DNA of 64,000 nucleotides, from positions 1 through 64,000 of the forward strand of contig CANMDE010000013.1 in assembly GCA_947496535.1 (NCBI GenBank), written 5' to 3'. The stretch comes from an uncultured Paracoccaceae bacterium (GTDB taxonomy: Bacteria > Pseudomonadota > Alphaproteobacteria > Rhodobacterales > Rhodobacteraceae). A program made the translations under genes and the position numbers. Shown piece by piece: positions 26,206-34,870 of this stretch. The notes under the pieces were generated by a model. The model did not search any database. It was not told the origin of the DNA and worked only from the letters and a program-made list of their open reading frames with translations. Position 1 is the first letter of the stretch, and the number at the start of each line of letters is the position of its first letter.

Positions 26206-27593
26206 TTAGGTCCAATCATGTCTTCGGGGCGCACGACCTTGTCAAACGTGGCTTCGTCCACAAAGCCCAGCTTTATCGCCTCTTCCTTTAGCGTCGTTCC
26301 GTTCTTGTGAGCCGTCTTGGCGACAGTGGTCGCGTTGTCATACCCGATCGTTGGTGCCAGAGCTGTGACAAGCATCAAGGATTCCCGCATCAGTTTTTCA
26401 ATGCGGGCTTCGTTTGCGTTGATGCCAGAAACACAATTATCGGTGAATGTCACAGAGGCGTCGCCCAAAAGCTGCATGGATTGCAATACGTTATAGGCCA
26501 TCATTGGCTTCATCACGTTCAGTTCGAAATGACCTTGCGAGCCGGCAAAACCTACAGCGGCGTCATTGCCCATGACATGGGCGCAGACCTGTGTCAGGGC
26601 CTCGACCTGTGTCGGGTTCACCTTGCCCGGCATGATGGAAGAGCCGGGTTCGTTTTCTGGCAGCATCAGTTCACCCAAGCCGCAGCGGGGGCCTGACCCG
26701 AGCATACGAATGTCGGCTGCTATTTTATAAAGACTGGCCGCGACCGTTTTTAGCGCACCAGACATTTCCACAAGCGCGTCGTGGGCAGCGAGAGCTTCAA
26801 ATTTATTTGGTGCGGTGACAAAGGGCAGGCCGGTGATGTCGGCCATATGGGCCGCAACGGTTTCGCCCCAACCTTTGGGCGTGTTCAACCCGGTACCCAC
26901 TGCTGTGCCGCCTTGGGCCAATTCATAGATGGCGGGCAGGGCAGCTTTGACCCGCCGGATGCCCATAGCAACCTGATGCGTATAGCCACCGAATTCCTGA
27001 CCAAGCGTCAGCGGTGTGGCGTCCATGGTGTGGGTCCTCCCGATCTTGATGATCTTGTCGAATTCTTGCTGCTTTTGCTCCAGAGCCGCGTGCAGTTTTG
27101 CCAGCCCCGGCAATAGGACATCATGGGCTGTTGTCGCTACAGCGATGTGCATTGCCGTGGGAAACGTATCGTTTGAGGACTGGCCCATGTTGCAGTGATC
27201 GTTGGGATGGACAGGGTTTTTGGATCCGATCACTCCGTCAAGGATTTCGATGGCGCGGTTCGAGATCACCTCATTGGCGTTCATGTTGGATTGCGTGCCT
27301 GACCCGGTCTGCCAGACAACCAGTGGGAAGTGATCGTCCAGTTTGCCCTCAACAACCTCAGATGCGGCGGTGATCATAGCGTCTGCCTTGTCGGCATCCA
27401 GCTTGCCACGCTCTTTATTGGCGATGGCACAAGCCTGTTTGATGACGCCAAGCGCACGAACAATGGCGACAGGTTGTTTTTCCCAACCGATGGGGAAGTT
27501 CATAATTGACCGCTGGGTTTGTGCACCCCAGTAGCGGTCTGCGGGGACCTCTAACGGACCAAAGCTGTCTGTTTCAGTGCGCGTTTCGGTCAT
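26202..27593 (-). CDS. fumC: Fumarate hydratase class II
   Basis: This 463-residue iron-free fumarase interconverts fumarate and malate in the TCA cycle. It shows VWQTGSGTQSNMNANEV, VHPNDHCNMGQSSNDTFP, and the superfamily signature GSSIMPGKVNPTQVEALTQV in the mobile active-site loop. Length is normal. An AGGAGGG Shine-Dalgarno lies just before ATG 27593. It is the first gene of a three-gene coupled set whose other members are unrelated to metabolism. Confidence 0.97.
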   Translation of the reverse strand: MTETRTETDSFGPLEVPADRYWGAQTQRSIMNFPIGWEKQPVAIVRALGVIKQACAIANKERGKLDADKADAMITAASEVVEGKLDDHFPLVVWQTGSGTQSNMNANEVISNRAIEILDGVIGSKNPVHPNDHCNMGQSSNDTFPTAMHIAVATTAHDVLLPGLAKLHAALEQKQQEFDKIIKIGRTHTMDATPLTLGQEFGGYTHQVAMGIRRVKAALPAIYELAQGGTAVGTGLNTPKGWGETVAAHMADITGLPFVTAPNKFEALAAHDALVEMSGALKTVAASLYKIAADIRMLGSGPRCGLGELMLPENEPGSSIMPGKVNPTQVEALTQVCAHVMGNDAAVGFAGSQGHFELNVMKPMMAYNVLQSMQLLGDASVTFTDNCVSGINANEARIEKLMRESLMLVTALAPTIGYDNATTVAKTAHKNGTTLKEEAIKLGFVDEATFDKVVRPEDMIGPK

Positions 27594-27656
27594 TGATCCC
27601 TCCTGAACTATTGTTACTCAGGGGGTTTAAGGCGGCGTAGGGTTAACCGCAACGGG

Positions 27657-28154
27657 CTATTTGCGGAACTGATCCAAGCTGACGACCTCAGCCTCTTTGC
27701 GTTCTTCCACACTGTCATCGTCCGGTTCGACCATCTCGTCCATGGGCGCTTCTTCGACTTCGACCAGTGGCGCCTCGGTGTCGTCATCCTGCGTTTCAAA
27801 CCGCAGGCCAAATTCCACAGACGGATCCACGAATGTCTTGATCGCGTCGTATGGGATATAGAGAGTTTCCGGGTTGTCACCGAAGTTCAGCGTTATTGTG
27901 AAACCGTCATCGGTGACGTCGAGATTATCGAACCAATGCTGGATTACGACTGTCATCTCGCCCGGGTACCGATCAGATAGCCAATCAGCGATTTCCACGT
28001 CGGGGTGCATGGTATCAAAGGTGATAAAGAAGTGATGTGCGCCTGGCAGTCCCTTTGCCGCCACATCCAGAAGCACGTTCTGGATCAGACTGCGCATCGC
28101 CTGATGCATGAGGTTGCCGTAGTCGATGGTCTGCGTCACGCATAAATCCTTCAT
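27657..28154 (-). CDS. sspB: SspB-family ClpXP adaptor
   Basis: This 165-residue protein should tether ssrA-tagged proteins to the ClpXP protease. It has the Sm-like SspB fold: YGNLMHQAMRSLIQNVLLDV, then HHFFITFDTMHPDVEIADWL and FTITLNFGDNPETLYIPYDAI, followed by an acidic flexible linker and the C-terminal ClpX-binding tail (EVVSLDQFRK). I use ATG 28154 (MKDLCVTQ); the longer open frame would overlap chrA. Its substrate tag is encoded by the tmRNA gene about 4 kb away. It precedes fumC on the same strand. Confidence 0.9.
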   Translation of the reverse strand: MKDLCVTQTIDYGNLMHQAMRSLIQNVLLDVAAKGLPGAHHFFITFDTMHPDVEIADWLSDRYPGEMTVVIQHWFDNLDVTDDGFTITLNFGDNPETLYIPYDAIKTFVDPSVEFGLRFETQDDDTEAPLVEVEEAPMDEMVEPDDDSVEERKEAEVVSLDQFRK

Positions 28155-28204
28155 CTTCGCATCGCCAGCATAGGGGATTCTATCGCGGATAAAAGGGGCG
28201 ATCC

Positions 28205-29452
28205 TCAGAACTGGCCGAACGTCACCGTCCACGCCAAGCTAAGCGATGCCGAAAGAAGCAGCACCGGGACAATGGACCATTTCCGCCAAAGCAGAAGGAG
28301 CGCAGCGACCGCTGCCAGCACGATGGCATCAGGTTGGATGGTACTGACTTCGGGCTGGATGGTTTGCAGGATCCCATACCCAACCAAGTTTACTTGTCCA
28401 AAGAATACATGCGTTGCAAACCAAAGCGACAGATTGGCGATGACCCCAACTATGGCGGCAGTGACAGCCGATAATGCTCCGCTAAGTCGTGGTTTCCCCT
28501 CAAGCCAATCAATGAGTGGGGCACCTGCGAAAATCCATATGAAACAGGGAAGGAACGTAACCCAAAGCGTCAGCAGACCGGCAAGTAAGGCGAGCCCCCA
28601 GCCGCCCTGCGACAGCCCCGCCACCATGGCGACGAATTGTGTAACAAGGATAAGTGGGCCCGGTGTTGTTTCGGCGAGCCCCAGCGCATCCATCATCTGC
28701 GCTGTGGTCAGCCATTCGTATGAGACGACGACCTCTTGCGTCATGTAGGCCAGAACGGCATAGGCCCCGCCAAAGGTGACGACCGCCAGTTTCGAAAAGA
28801 ATATGGCCACATTCATCAGGAATTCCTGTTGGGACGCCGCGATAACTGCAATCGGTGCAATCCAAAGAACGCCGCCGATCAAGATGACTTTGGCAGTATC
28901 CTTGAAGTTCACTGCAGCAGGCGTTGTCTTGGTGTTTGTTGTCGATTGCATTGCACCAAAGATCGCCGCGACTGCGATGATCAGAGGAAAGGGAAGGGCG
29001 AGGAAAAACAGCGCTATAAATGCCGCGATAGCAATGATGATGTGGGTCGCATTCAAAAGCGCCCGTTTTGCTATTTTGATCAGAGCCTGAACGACAATGA
29101 TGACAACGGTAGCTTTGACGCCCAAAAACAGTGCCTGCACCACGGGCAGATTGCCATAAGCCCCGTAAGCAAGAGCAAGGAAAGTGATCACCACTGCCCC
29201 CGGTAGTACAAATAGCCCGCCGCCGATCAGCCCGCCTGCAATGCCGCGTCTTTTCCAGCCCGCATAGGTGGCCAATTGCATCGCCTCGGGTCCAGGCAGC
29301 AGCATGCAGAATGATAGTGCACGCAGGAACTGGTCTTCAGTTAGCCAAGCGCGTCGTTCCACCAATTCCTGATGCATCAACGCGATTTGGGCGGCCGGCC
29401 CCCCGAAAGACAGAAGGCCGATGCGGCCAAACACTTTAACCAGTTCATTCAT
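28205..29452 (-). CDS. chrA: Chromate efflux transporter ChrA
   Basis: This 415-residue CHR-superfamily protein has two homologous membrane halves. Each starts with a family motif: FGRIGLLSFGGPAAQIALMH near residue 10 and SKLAVVTFGGAYAVLAYMTQ near residue 240. Also visible are LPGPEAMQLATYAGWKRRG and GLAETTPGPLILVTQFVA. It should export chromate across the inner membrane. Its ATG overlaps the stop of the upstream chrB-type gene, making a chromate-resistance pair. Confidence 0.95.
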   Translation of the reverse strand: MNELVKVFGRIGLLSFGGPAAQIALMHQELVERRAWLTEDQFLRALSFCMLLPGPEAMQLATYAGWKRRGIAGGLIGGGLFVLPGAVVITFLALAYGAYGNLPVVQALFLGVKATVVIIVVQALIKIAKRALLNATHIIIAIAAFIALFFLALPFPLIIAVAAIFGAMQSTTNTKTTPAAVNFKDTAKVILIGGVLWIAPIAVIAASQQEFLMNVAIFFSKLAVVTFGGAYAVLAYMTQEVVVSYEWLTTAQMMDALGLAETTPGPLILVTQFVAMVAGLSQGGWGLALLAGLLTLWVTFLPCFIWIFAGAPLIDWLEGKPRLSGALSAVTAAIVGVIANLSLWFATHVFFGQVNLVGYGILQTIQPEVSTIQPDAIVLAAVAALLLLWRKWSIVPVLLLSASLSLAWTVTFGQF

Positions 29453-30246
29453 CGGGGCTGTTCCATCGGCCAGTCATGCCCTTCGTCCTGACCATCCCGC
29501 GCCCAACGGTAAAGCGCGTCATAGACCAACATAGCTGCATCCATCTGTGCGCTGTCGTCTCGAAACATGCGCGACAGTCCGACGGAGATTGCCAACAATC
29601 CCGCGGCCTGTGGTGCCAAGTCATGTCGGTTTGTGTCCGCTGCCCTGACAATGTCGGCCAGCGCATCGAGCGCCGGGTGACTTAGGCAGAAAAGTTTGAT
29701 CATCGCGTCGAAGCTGCAGTTGGCGTCTTGGTGGCTGAACTTGACACCTTCCACGTCAAATGGTGTGGCTCCAAAACGGTCAGCCACATCAAGAACGTCG
29801 CCGGGCGGCACGAACAAGAACTCTGCAGCCGGATCCACAAAGCGTCGGATCAGCCAGGGGCAGGCGATGCGATCAATCTTGGGCCGGTGCCGTGTAACCC
29901 ACAGATGGCCGGGGATTGCTTGTGCGGGGATGCGAGGCAGCGCCGCTTCGCGCCAACCATGGTGACCACCTGCCAGAACCTCTGCACTTATACCCCGATG
30001 ACGCAGACGGGCAGCAACGCCGTGCGAAAGTTTGCGGCCTTTCTGGCAAATGATAACGGCATTTGTATCTGCTACCTGCGCTGCAATCGCATCAATCTGA
30101 TTATGTCCAAATCGGCGGGCTGAAGGCAAAAGATGGGGGTCATCGTTGAAGTCTTCGTCGATGCAGACATCGATCAGCGCGGGGCACTGCGGTGTCCCGA
30201 TCAAACGCATCAATTGAGTAGGGGATATTTCATTAAGTCCAGGCAC
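29449..30246 (-). CDS. Rhodanese-ChrB fusion protein (chromate resistance)
   Basis: This 265-residue protein starts with GTG, preceded by AAAGGA. Residues about 1-105 form a rhodanese-like domain with LIDVCID and a loop CQKGRKLSHGVAARLRHRG, where the Cys is in the active-site place. Residues about 112-262 match the ChrB C-terminal domain (HLWVTRHRPKIDRIACPWLI, FSHQDANCSFDAM). ChrB is thought to sense or reduce chromate and regulate chrA. The pairing with a sulfurtransferase-type domain may serve to recognise oxyanions or bind thiols. It is coupled to chrA by ATGA. Confidence 0.87.
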   Translation of the reverse strand: MPGLNEISPTQLMRLIGTPQCPALIDVCIDEDFNDDPHLLPSARRFGHNQIDAIAAQVADTNAVIICQKGRKLSHGVAARLRHRGISAEVLAGGHHGWREAALPRIPAQAIPGHLWVTRHRPKIDRIACPWLIRRFVDPAAEFLFVPPGDVLDVADRFGATPFDVEGVKFSHQDANCSFDAMIKLFCLSHPALDALADIVRAADTNRHDLAPQAAGLLAISVGLSRMFRDDSAQMDAAMLVYDALYRWARDGQDEGHDWPMEQPR

Positions 30247-30358
30247 AATGCATCCTTTCTGAAAAGGTCAGTGGATGCGACGCTTGGGCCAAAGCCTCAC
30301 GGGGTGTTCGCGGCCCCCATCACAGACTTATCAGGGATGTCTGTTGGCAGGTCAATGT

Positions 30359-31012
30359 TTACCCGACGATTTTTGCCACTTCACGCAATATCTTGTCTCG
30401 GATCGCTTGCGGGTATTCACGATGGGTTCGGGCCGTCATTGTGAAACCATCTCGTGTGATCACCGCACTTTTGAAAAAGCCCGTTATGGCGAGCCCCATC
30501 GATTCGATGGCAATCCCGTTGATGGTGACACCAGCCCGTTCGGCGATATTGCGGGCTGTTGGTACATCCGTACCGCCGTTGGGTGTTCCATCCCCTGACA
30601 CATCGATGACCTGGCGCGTGCAATCCGGCACGTCGTCAAACAAGGCAAGAGAGAAGTAGATAGCCTCGGCCGGGGCGGTGTCTGAGAGAACGAATGCCCG
30701 CTCCATCAAGCGGGCTTGCAGGGCCATTTTATCTGCGTCGAGCGCTGTTTTGATCTGCGTCCAAGGGATGGCAACGATCTGTCGATCGGCCCCCGACCAC
30801 TGGACGACGGTCAGCATGACCTGACCCTGAACCAATGCGTCCACGACCTCGGCATCCGTTAACGCATCGGCCAAACCGTCAGTCTGGATGCGGTATTCGC
30901 CGGTGTCGATGGAGTTAGAGACATCAATCGCCAAAACCAACGCGGTATCGCAAGCGAATGCAGCTTTTGCTGCCATGACATATGCTAAGGAAAGAGCGAG
31001 ATGATAACGCAT
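30359..31012 (-). CDS. DUF1194 (VWA-like) exported protein
   Basis: This 217-residue protein has a signal peptide (LALSLAYVMAAKAAFACDTA) and then VLAIDVSNSIDTGEYRIQ, a MIDAS-type DxSxS motif as in von Willebrand A domains. A later segment, RQVIDVSGDGTPNGG, is the usual DUF1194 partner motif. The family is periplasmic and of unknown role. I use ATG 31012 because the signal peptide begins there; the open frame runs 32 codons further. It lies 112 bases upstream of the chrB-type gene on the same strand. Confidence 0.85.
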   Translation of the reverse strand: MRYHLALSLAYVMAAKAAFACDTALVLAIDVSNSIDTGEYRIQTDGLADALTDAEVVDALVQGQVMLTVVQWSGADRQIVAIPWTQIKTALDADKMALQARLMERAFVLSDTAPAEAIYFSLALFDDVPDCTRQVIDVSGDGTPNGGTDVPTARNIAERAGVTINGIAIESMGLAITGFFKSAVITRDGFTMTARTHREYPQAIRDKILREVAKIVG

Positions 31013-31241
31013 GGGATCAGATTGCGCAGGCAAAGCATCTGATGCAACTGATAAAATTCCTACAAATTGAATACAGGAACTTGGAGATATCTTGCCGAAG
31101 TAATCCATTTTTTTGCCGTTTTGGCAGCCAAAGACGTGACGACGTTGAGATTTTTCTTCGTACCTGACTAATAAATAGAGATGTCAGGATGGGGCACCTG
31201 ATCCCTCATAGCAGCCTATTTGGTAAATGAAAGGACAACAG

Positions 31242-32135
31242 ATGCCAATTTCCAGAAGCGCACCACCGCGCCGCTTTGCCAGGACAGTCGCTTGTATGAC
31301 AGTCGCACTTGCTACACCCCCAGTAATGGCTGAGACAAGAGACGACAGCCGCCGCATGCTGGGACAACTGAACGTCATGGTTCATAGGGCCACAGCGTCT
31401 GCCTGCATGCTAAACGCTGGGATCGCAGTCGAGGATGAGGCAGAGGACATCGCCCGTGCAACGCACGTCTTCAACAAGAAGCTTGGTCTTTTAAACGATG
31501 GTCATGTGAGGCCAGAGGTCGTCGATATCGTAAGTTCCTGGCGGCCCGTAGACGCAGCATTGACGGACATTCTTGCAGGCGGTCCAACAGACGCGTCACT
31601 CGCAACGGTTTTGGAAAGCCAGGCCGCATTAGAAGATGCTACTATTCATCTGGAAGACGTGATCGGGTCGGAATTTAATGCCACATCTCGAATCTCTGAA
31701 GCACAGATTTTGCTCATCGATCTAGCGGAACGCCAGTTGAACTTTGCTCATACGATGAAGTTGAAGGCCTGCCTTATTGGCAGTGGCGGCGGCGATCCGG
31801 CTGTTACAGATGAGCTCTTGGAAATGATGACCTTTTATGAAGCCAGTTTGACGGTGATGCGGGACGGTTCGCCTGATTACGATTTGCACCCTTTGGCCAT
31901 GCCGCAGATGAAAGAGGTGCTTGATGAAGCGATAACGGGTTGGGACGCGCTGCGACCAATGCTTGAGAAGATTGCCACAGATGGTAACGCCACCGATGAT
32001 GAACTTCTTGCCATACGGGATTCCACTCAGACACAGGTGTTCGCAATGAACACGTTACTGATGTTGTACCTTGGTAACACGATTTTGCGTTGGCCAGACC
32101 CTGAAACGTCAATGATGTCTAAAACAGAAGAATGA
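31242..32135 (+). CDS. Exported protein with PilJ-type N-terminal sensor domain
   Basis: This 297-residue protein has an N-terminal signal peptide (PRRFARTVACMTVALATPPVMAE) and then RRMLGQLNVMVHRATASACML, which matches the periplasmic 'type IV pili methyl-accepting chemotaxis transducer N-terminal' (PilJ) helix pair. A second similar segment, ISEAQILLIDLAERQLNFAHTMKL, follows about 130 residues later. There is no transmembrane or signalling domain, so it would be a secreted periplasmic binding protein. I use ATG 31242, with AAAGGA upstream. The ligand is unknown. Confidence 0.8.
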   Translation: MPISRSAPPRRFARTVACMTVALATPPVMAETRDDSRRMLGQLNVMVHRATASACMLNAGIAVEDEAEDIARATHVFNKKLGLLNDGHVRPEVVDIVSSWRPVDAALTDILAGGPTDASLATVLESQAALEDATIHLEDVIGSEFNATSRISEAQILLIDLAERQLNFAHTMKLKACLIGSGGGDPAVTDELLEMMTFYEASLTVMRDGSPDYDLHPLAMPQMKEVLDEAITGWDALRPMLEKIATDGNATDDELLAIRDSTQTQVFAMNTLLMLYLGNTILRWPDPETSMMSKTEE

Positions 32136-32164
32136 CACGGGCGTCGCTGTAGACATGTCGCGAA

Positions 32165-32510
32165 ATTGGGAAAGGTGCAGGTTTCTGTTGCCAGGTACCT
32201 GCGAACCCCGCCAGAGGCAGCAAAGCCTAAGGACTTAAGTTTTCGATATTAGGCACAGCTTACGCTGCGACTGCCATCGGTGCATTGTTGTCATTTGCAA
32301 CTATACAATTTGTACCGATAACGGTGGTAACTCACCGAAACAAAGCTAACCCCTTTAGACGTTCGTCGATCCTGTTTCGTCCCCATGGCTGCCAAATGAG
32401 CAGTTTTTGGTGGAGACGCCGGGTACCGCCCCCGGGTCCGATCCGCTTATTACGAGCGCGTTTATGTTCATAGTCCCGAGAGACATCCTGTATGTAAGGC
32501 ATCAGTTGGC
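32165..32510 (-). ncRNA. ssrA: Transfer-messenger RNA, circularly permuted two-piece form
   Basis: Read on the minus strand, the acceptor piece comes first and ends with CGGCGTCTCCACCA, with the CCA at 32410-32408. A 23-base spacer (32407-32385, containing CTGC/GCAG arms) is followed by the coding piece, whose 5' end GGGGACGAAACAGGATCGAC starts at 32384. The seven bases GGGGACG pair with CGTCTCC of the acceptor piece, with one G-U pair. The tag frame, 32298-32260, reads ANDNNAPMAVAA-stop. The piece order is that of alphaproteobacterial ssrA. The two outer ends are estimates. It fills the gap between the PilJ-N and TadE genes. Confidence 0.92.
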
Positions 32511-32652
32511 ACGGAACAAGTCCTTCCAAACGGCAATATTGTCCGGCGCTCGGAAACGAACAGAATAAAACCTGCGCAAAACCAGTGTTTCGCCCTTAGG
32601 TTGCCCTTATTTCGCCTTGCTATCCTGACCTAAAGTGCAGGCTGGGGGCGCT

Positions 32653-33066
32653 ATGCGGGTAATAAAACAAATGTATAATATAAGAAAAATAGCCAAAAGG
32701 CTGCACCGAGAAGAAGATGGCGGTTCCACGATCGAGTTTCTTTTATGGATGCCGCTAATGATCGGTATGCTGACACTGACTACTGATGCCACATTGCTCA
32801 TGCACAAGCAGCAGAACCTATATAATGCGTCACGTGATGCATCGCGTCAGGTTGCATTGGGGCAGAAGACTGAAAGCGAGGCGGCAGAAATCTTGGCCGC
32901 TCGGTTCTCTAACTATACGGTCAGTGTCGATGTCGCTCAGTCAGGCGGCTTTGTAACCACAAGCGTTTCTCTGCCTTTCTCCGAATTTGCGAATGTCAGT
33001 GGACTGTTCATCGATGGATCATTGGCAGCTTCAGCAACCATGTGGGTTGAAAACTATGAATCATAA
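32653..33066 (+). CDS. TadE-like pilus assembly protein
   Basis: This 137-residue protein has a short basic N-terminus and then EEDGGSTIEFLLWMPLMIGML, the TadE prepilin-like segment: an acidic GxxxxE element before a hydrophobic helix. The rest (EAAEILAARFSNYTVSVDV) is periplasmic. TadE pseudopilins belong to the Tad/Flp pilus system. I use ATG 32653, preceded by GGGGG; the frame begins 6 codons earlier. The downstream tadG-type gene overlaps its end. No other tad gene is in the window. Confidence 0.85.
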   Translation: MRVIKQMYNIRKIAKRLHREEDGGSTIEFLLWMPLMIGMLTLTTDATLLMHKQQNLYNASRDASRQVALGQKTESEAAEILAARFSNYTVSVDVAQSGGFVTTSVSLPFSEFANVSGLFIDGSLAASATMWVENYES

Positions 33067-34444
33067 GTTGAAAAATAGCACGCGTTTGTTTTTATCAAAC
33101 GAAGATGGAACAGCAACTGTAGCAGGTCTCTCCTTTCTTATTACAGGTCTTATGATTACTGGTCTTGCCTTGGATCAGGCCAGCGGTTGGAAAACCCATA
33201 CACAAATGCAGATTGCGGCTGATGCTGCCGCTTTGGCGGGATCAGCCAACCTGGATGATCCGGATTATGCGCAAGAAATCGCGTTGGAGACAGCGCAACG
33301 GAATTTGACGGACAAGTCGGCCATTCAAGCCTCTGATATCACGCTTGGCCATATTGATCCTGATAGCCTGTCATTTGTGAGTGGAACCAATGACGCGGGA
33401 ATCTACGATGCTGTGCACGTGGACGCGGCTCGTGAATTGTCGCGGGGGAACGCGTTGCCGACATTTCTGATGCATCTGGTTGGACAAGATAGCATCGATG
33501 TCAGCACGACGTCTGTCGCTGCTAGCCAAGAAAATATCAATAGCAATGGAGGTTTTGCCGGATGTGAAGACGCTGTTTTCCTGACCTCCGACAAAGTGAA
33601 CTCTGGTGGCGGAAGCAACTTGGAAGGCGCTGTTTGTATCCACGGTGAAAAGGCGGTGCAGACAGGTGGTGGCGACTATTACGGTCCCGAAGTTCGGTTC
33701 TCATCTATCGAACTTGAGAACATCAATATCTCAACCTACTCTCCCGATAGCATCACCGAAGACGAGTTAAAGGTTGCGCGTTCGATGCAGCCCGCCATAT
33801 TGCCGCTTCTCGATGATATGCACGCAGAGCTTTGGGATACATTTTGGAACAGCGGTGCCACGACCTATTCTGGTGACCTTCTGCCAAGTTTTGTCACGGC
33901 CAATGGACCTGCGAACATTGTTCGGATTGAAAAGGGGCATTGGGCTGTTCAACCGGGTGATCTAGAAGAAAATACGATTTATGTTGCCAAAGGTGGCGTA
34001 CAATTTGCCGGTGACATCGATATCGATAATATCGCCATCATTGCAGATGGTCGGATTGGTGTCGGCGGCGGTAATAATCTGTCCTTTGACAACATTTTCT
34101 TCATCGGAACACAGTTGAGCCTTGCCGGTAATATCACTTGGGGCCGAAATGCCGATGCATGCGAGGACGACACCTACGGTGTTTACCTTTTCGGGACAGA
34201 AAGTCTTTCGATGGGTGGTTGGGGCGGCGGTGCCACATTGAGCGGCGTTGTTGGCGCTGCGCCACGTTTCAATCCCGGTGGCTCGATGGATGCGACGGGT
34301 GTATATTTTGAAAGCGATAGCCATATGTCTATCGGTGGCGATCTTAATATCATCGGTTGCGGAACGACGCGGTCTTCCGAATATACCTTGACCGACACTA
34401 GCTTCACTCAAACGTCTGGTGGTGGTTCTTACCTGTTACGCTGA
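33056..34444 (+). CDS. TadG-like protein with Gly-rich surface domain
   Basis: This 462-residue protein starts at ATG 33056 inside the tadE stop region. The N-terminus NEDGTATVAGLSFLITGLMI is the TadE/TadG-type membrane anchor, followed by TQMQIAADAAALAGSANL, a typical Tad-domain helix. The remaining 330 residues have Gly-rich, repeating patterns (NSGGGSNLEGAVCIHGE, VGGGNNLSFDNIFFIGTQ, GGWGGGATLSGVVG) that suggest a beta-helix or adhesin-like fold, rather than the von Willebrand A domain of many TadG proteins. It may be displayed outside the inner membrane. It ends before a clear terminator. Confidence 0.78.
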   Translation: MNHKLKNSTRLFLSNEDGTATVAGLSFLITGLMITGLALDQASGWKTHTQMQIAADAAALAGSANLDDPDYAQEIALETAQRNLTDKSAIQASDITLGHIDPDSLSFVSGTNDAGIYDAVHVDAARELSRGNALPTFLMHLVGQDSIDVSTTSVAASQENINSNGGFAGCEDAVFLTSDKVNSGGGSNLEGAVCIHGEKAVQTGGGDYYGPEVRFSSIELENINISTYSPDSITEDELKVARSMQPAILPLLDDMHAELWDTFWNSGATTYSGDLLPSFVTANGPANIVRIEKGHWAVQPGDLEENTIYVAKGGVQFAGDIDIDNIAIIADGRIGVGGGNNLSFDNIFFIGTQLSLAGNITWGRNADACEDDTYGVYLFGTESLSMGGWGGGATLSGVVGAAPRFNPGGSMDATGVYFESDSHMSIGGDLNIIGCGTTRSSEYTLTDTSFTQTSGGGSYLLR

Positions 34445-34470
34445 TAAATTCTAGATATAACCAATGATAG

Positions 34471-34495
34471 GCCGCAGCTTTTGCTGCGGCTTTTT
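34471..34495 (+). terminator. Rho-independent terminator after tadG
   Basis: GCCGCAGC (34471-34478), a TTTT loop and GCTGCGGC (34483-34490) form a perfect 8-bp stem followed by TTTTT. It lies 26 bases after the tadG-type stop and just before the end of the convergent DUF4345 gene, so it probably ends the tadE-tadG transcript. Confidence 0.93.
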
Positions 34496-34839
34496 CATAT
34501 GTTGAGTACGATTGCGCAAAGTCCGACAAGCGCCTCAACGCCAAAAAATACCCATTTCTTAGTCGATCTGCCGTCTAGGACAAGTGACGTCAGCCGCCCC
34601 ATCGCCGCGCCAGTCCAGCAGCATCCCAACATGAAATAAGCTTCTGGCGTGCCAAGAATGAGCGCCCCGATGCCCATCCCGACAAAGAGAGCCCCTGCGG
34701 ACGCCCTGATCTCGGATGGTCCCATGCTGGACGTGCCGGGATCGAGATCCAATGCGGACAGTGTGTAACGCGGCGCTAGCCATCCGAAACAGCCCAGTCC
34801 GATGCTGAGCAGGGCGAAAATGATATTGATGATGTCCAT
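34495..34839 (-). CDS. DUF4345 family membrane protein (copy 1)
   Basis: This 114-residue protein has four predicted hydrophobic helices (IINIIFALLSIGLGCFGWLA, ALFVGMGIGALILG, AYFMLGCCWTGAAMGRLTS, WVFFGVEALVGLCAIVLN). A conserved Arg-Ala-Ser turn (SEIRASAGALF) before helix 2 and the GRLTSLVLDG segment fit DUF4345. The function is unknown. ATG 34839 is used; the frame extends into the gntR-side intergenic region. A second DUF4345 protein is encoded at 50977-51354. Confidence 0.72.
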   Translation of the reverse strand: MDIINIIFALLSIGLGCFGWLAPRYTLSALDLDPGTSSMGPSEIRASAGALFVGMGIGALILGTPEAYFMLGCCWTGAAMGRLTSLVLDGRSTKKWVFFGVEALVGLCAIVLNI

Positions 34840-34870
34840 AGCGAAGAAACTGGGTGCCGCGCGCGCGAAG

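Noticed and set aside
32332..32529. Short minus-strand open frame in the gap before tadE
   Set aside because: It overlaps the tmRNA gene; the RNA explains the sequence better.
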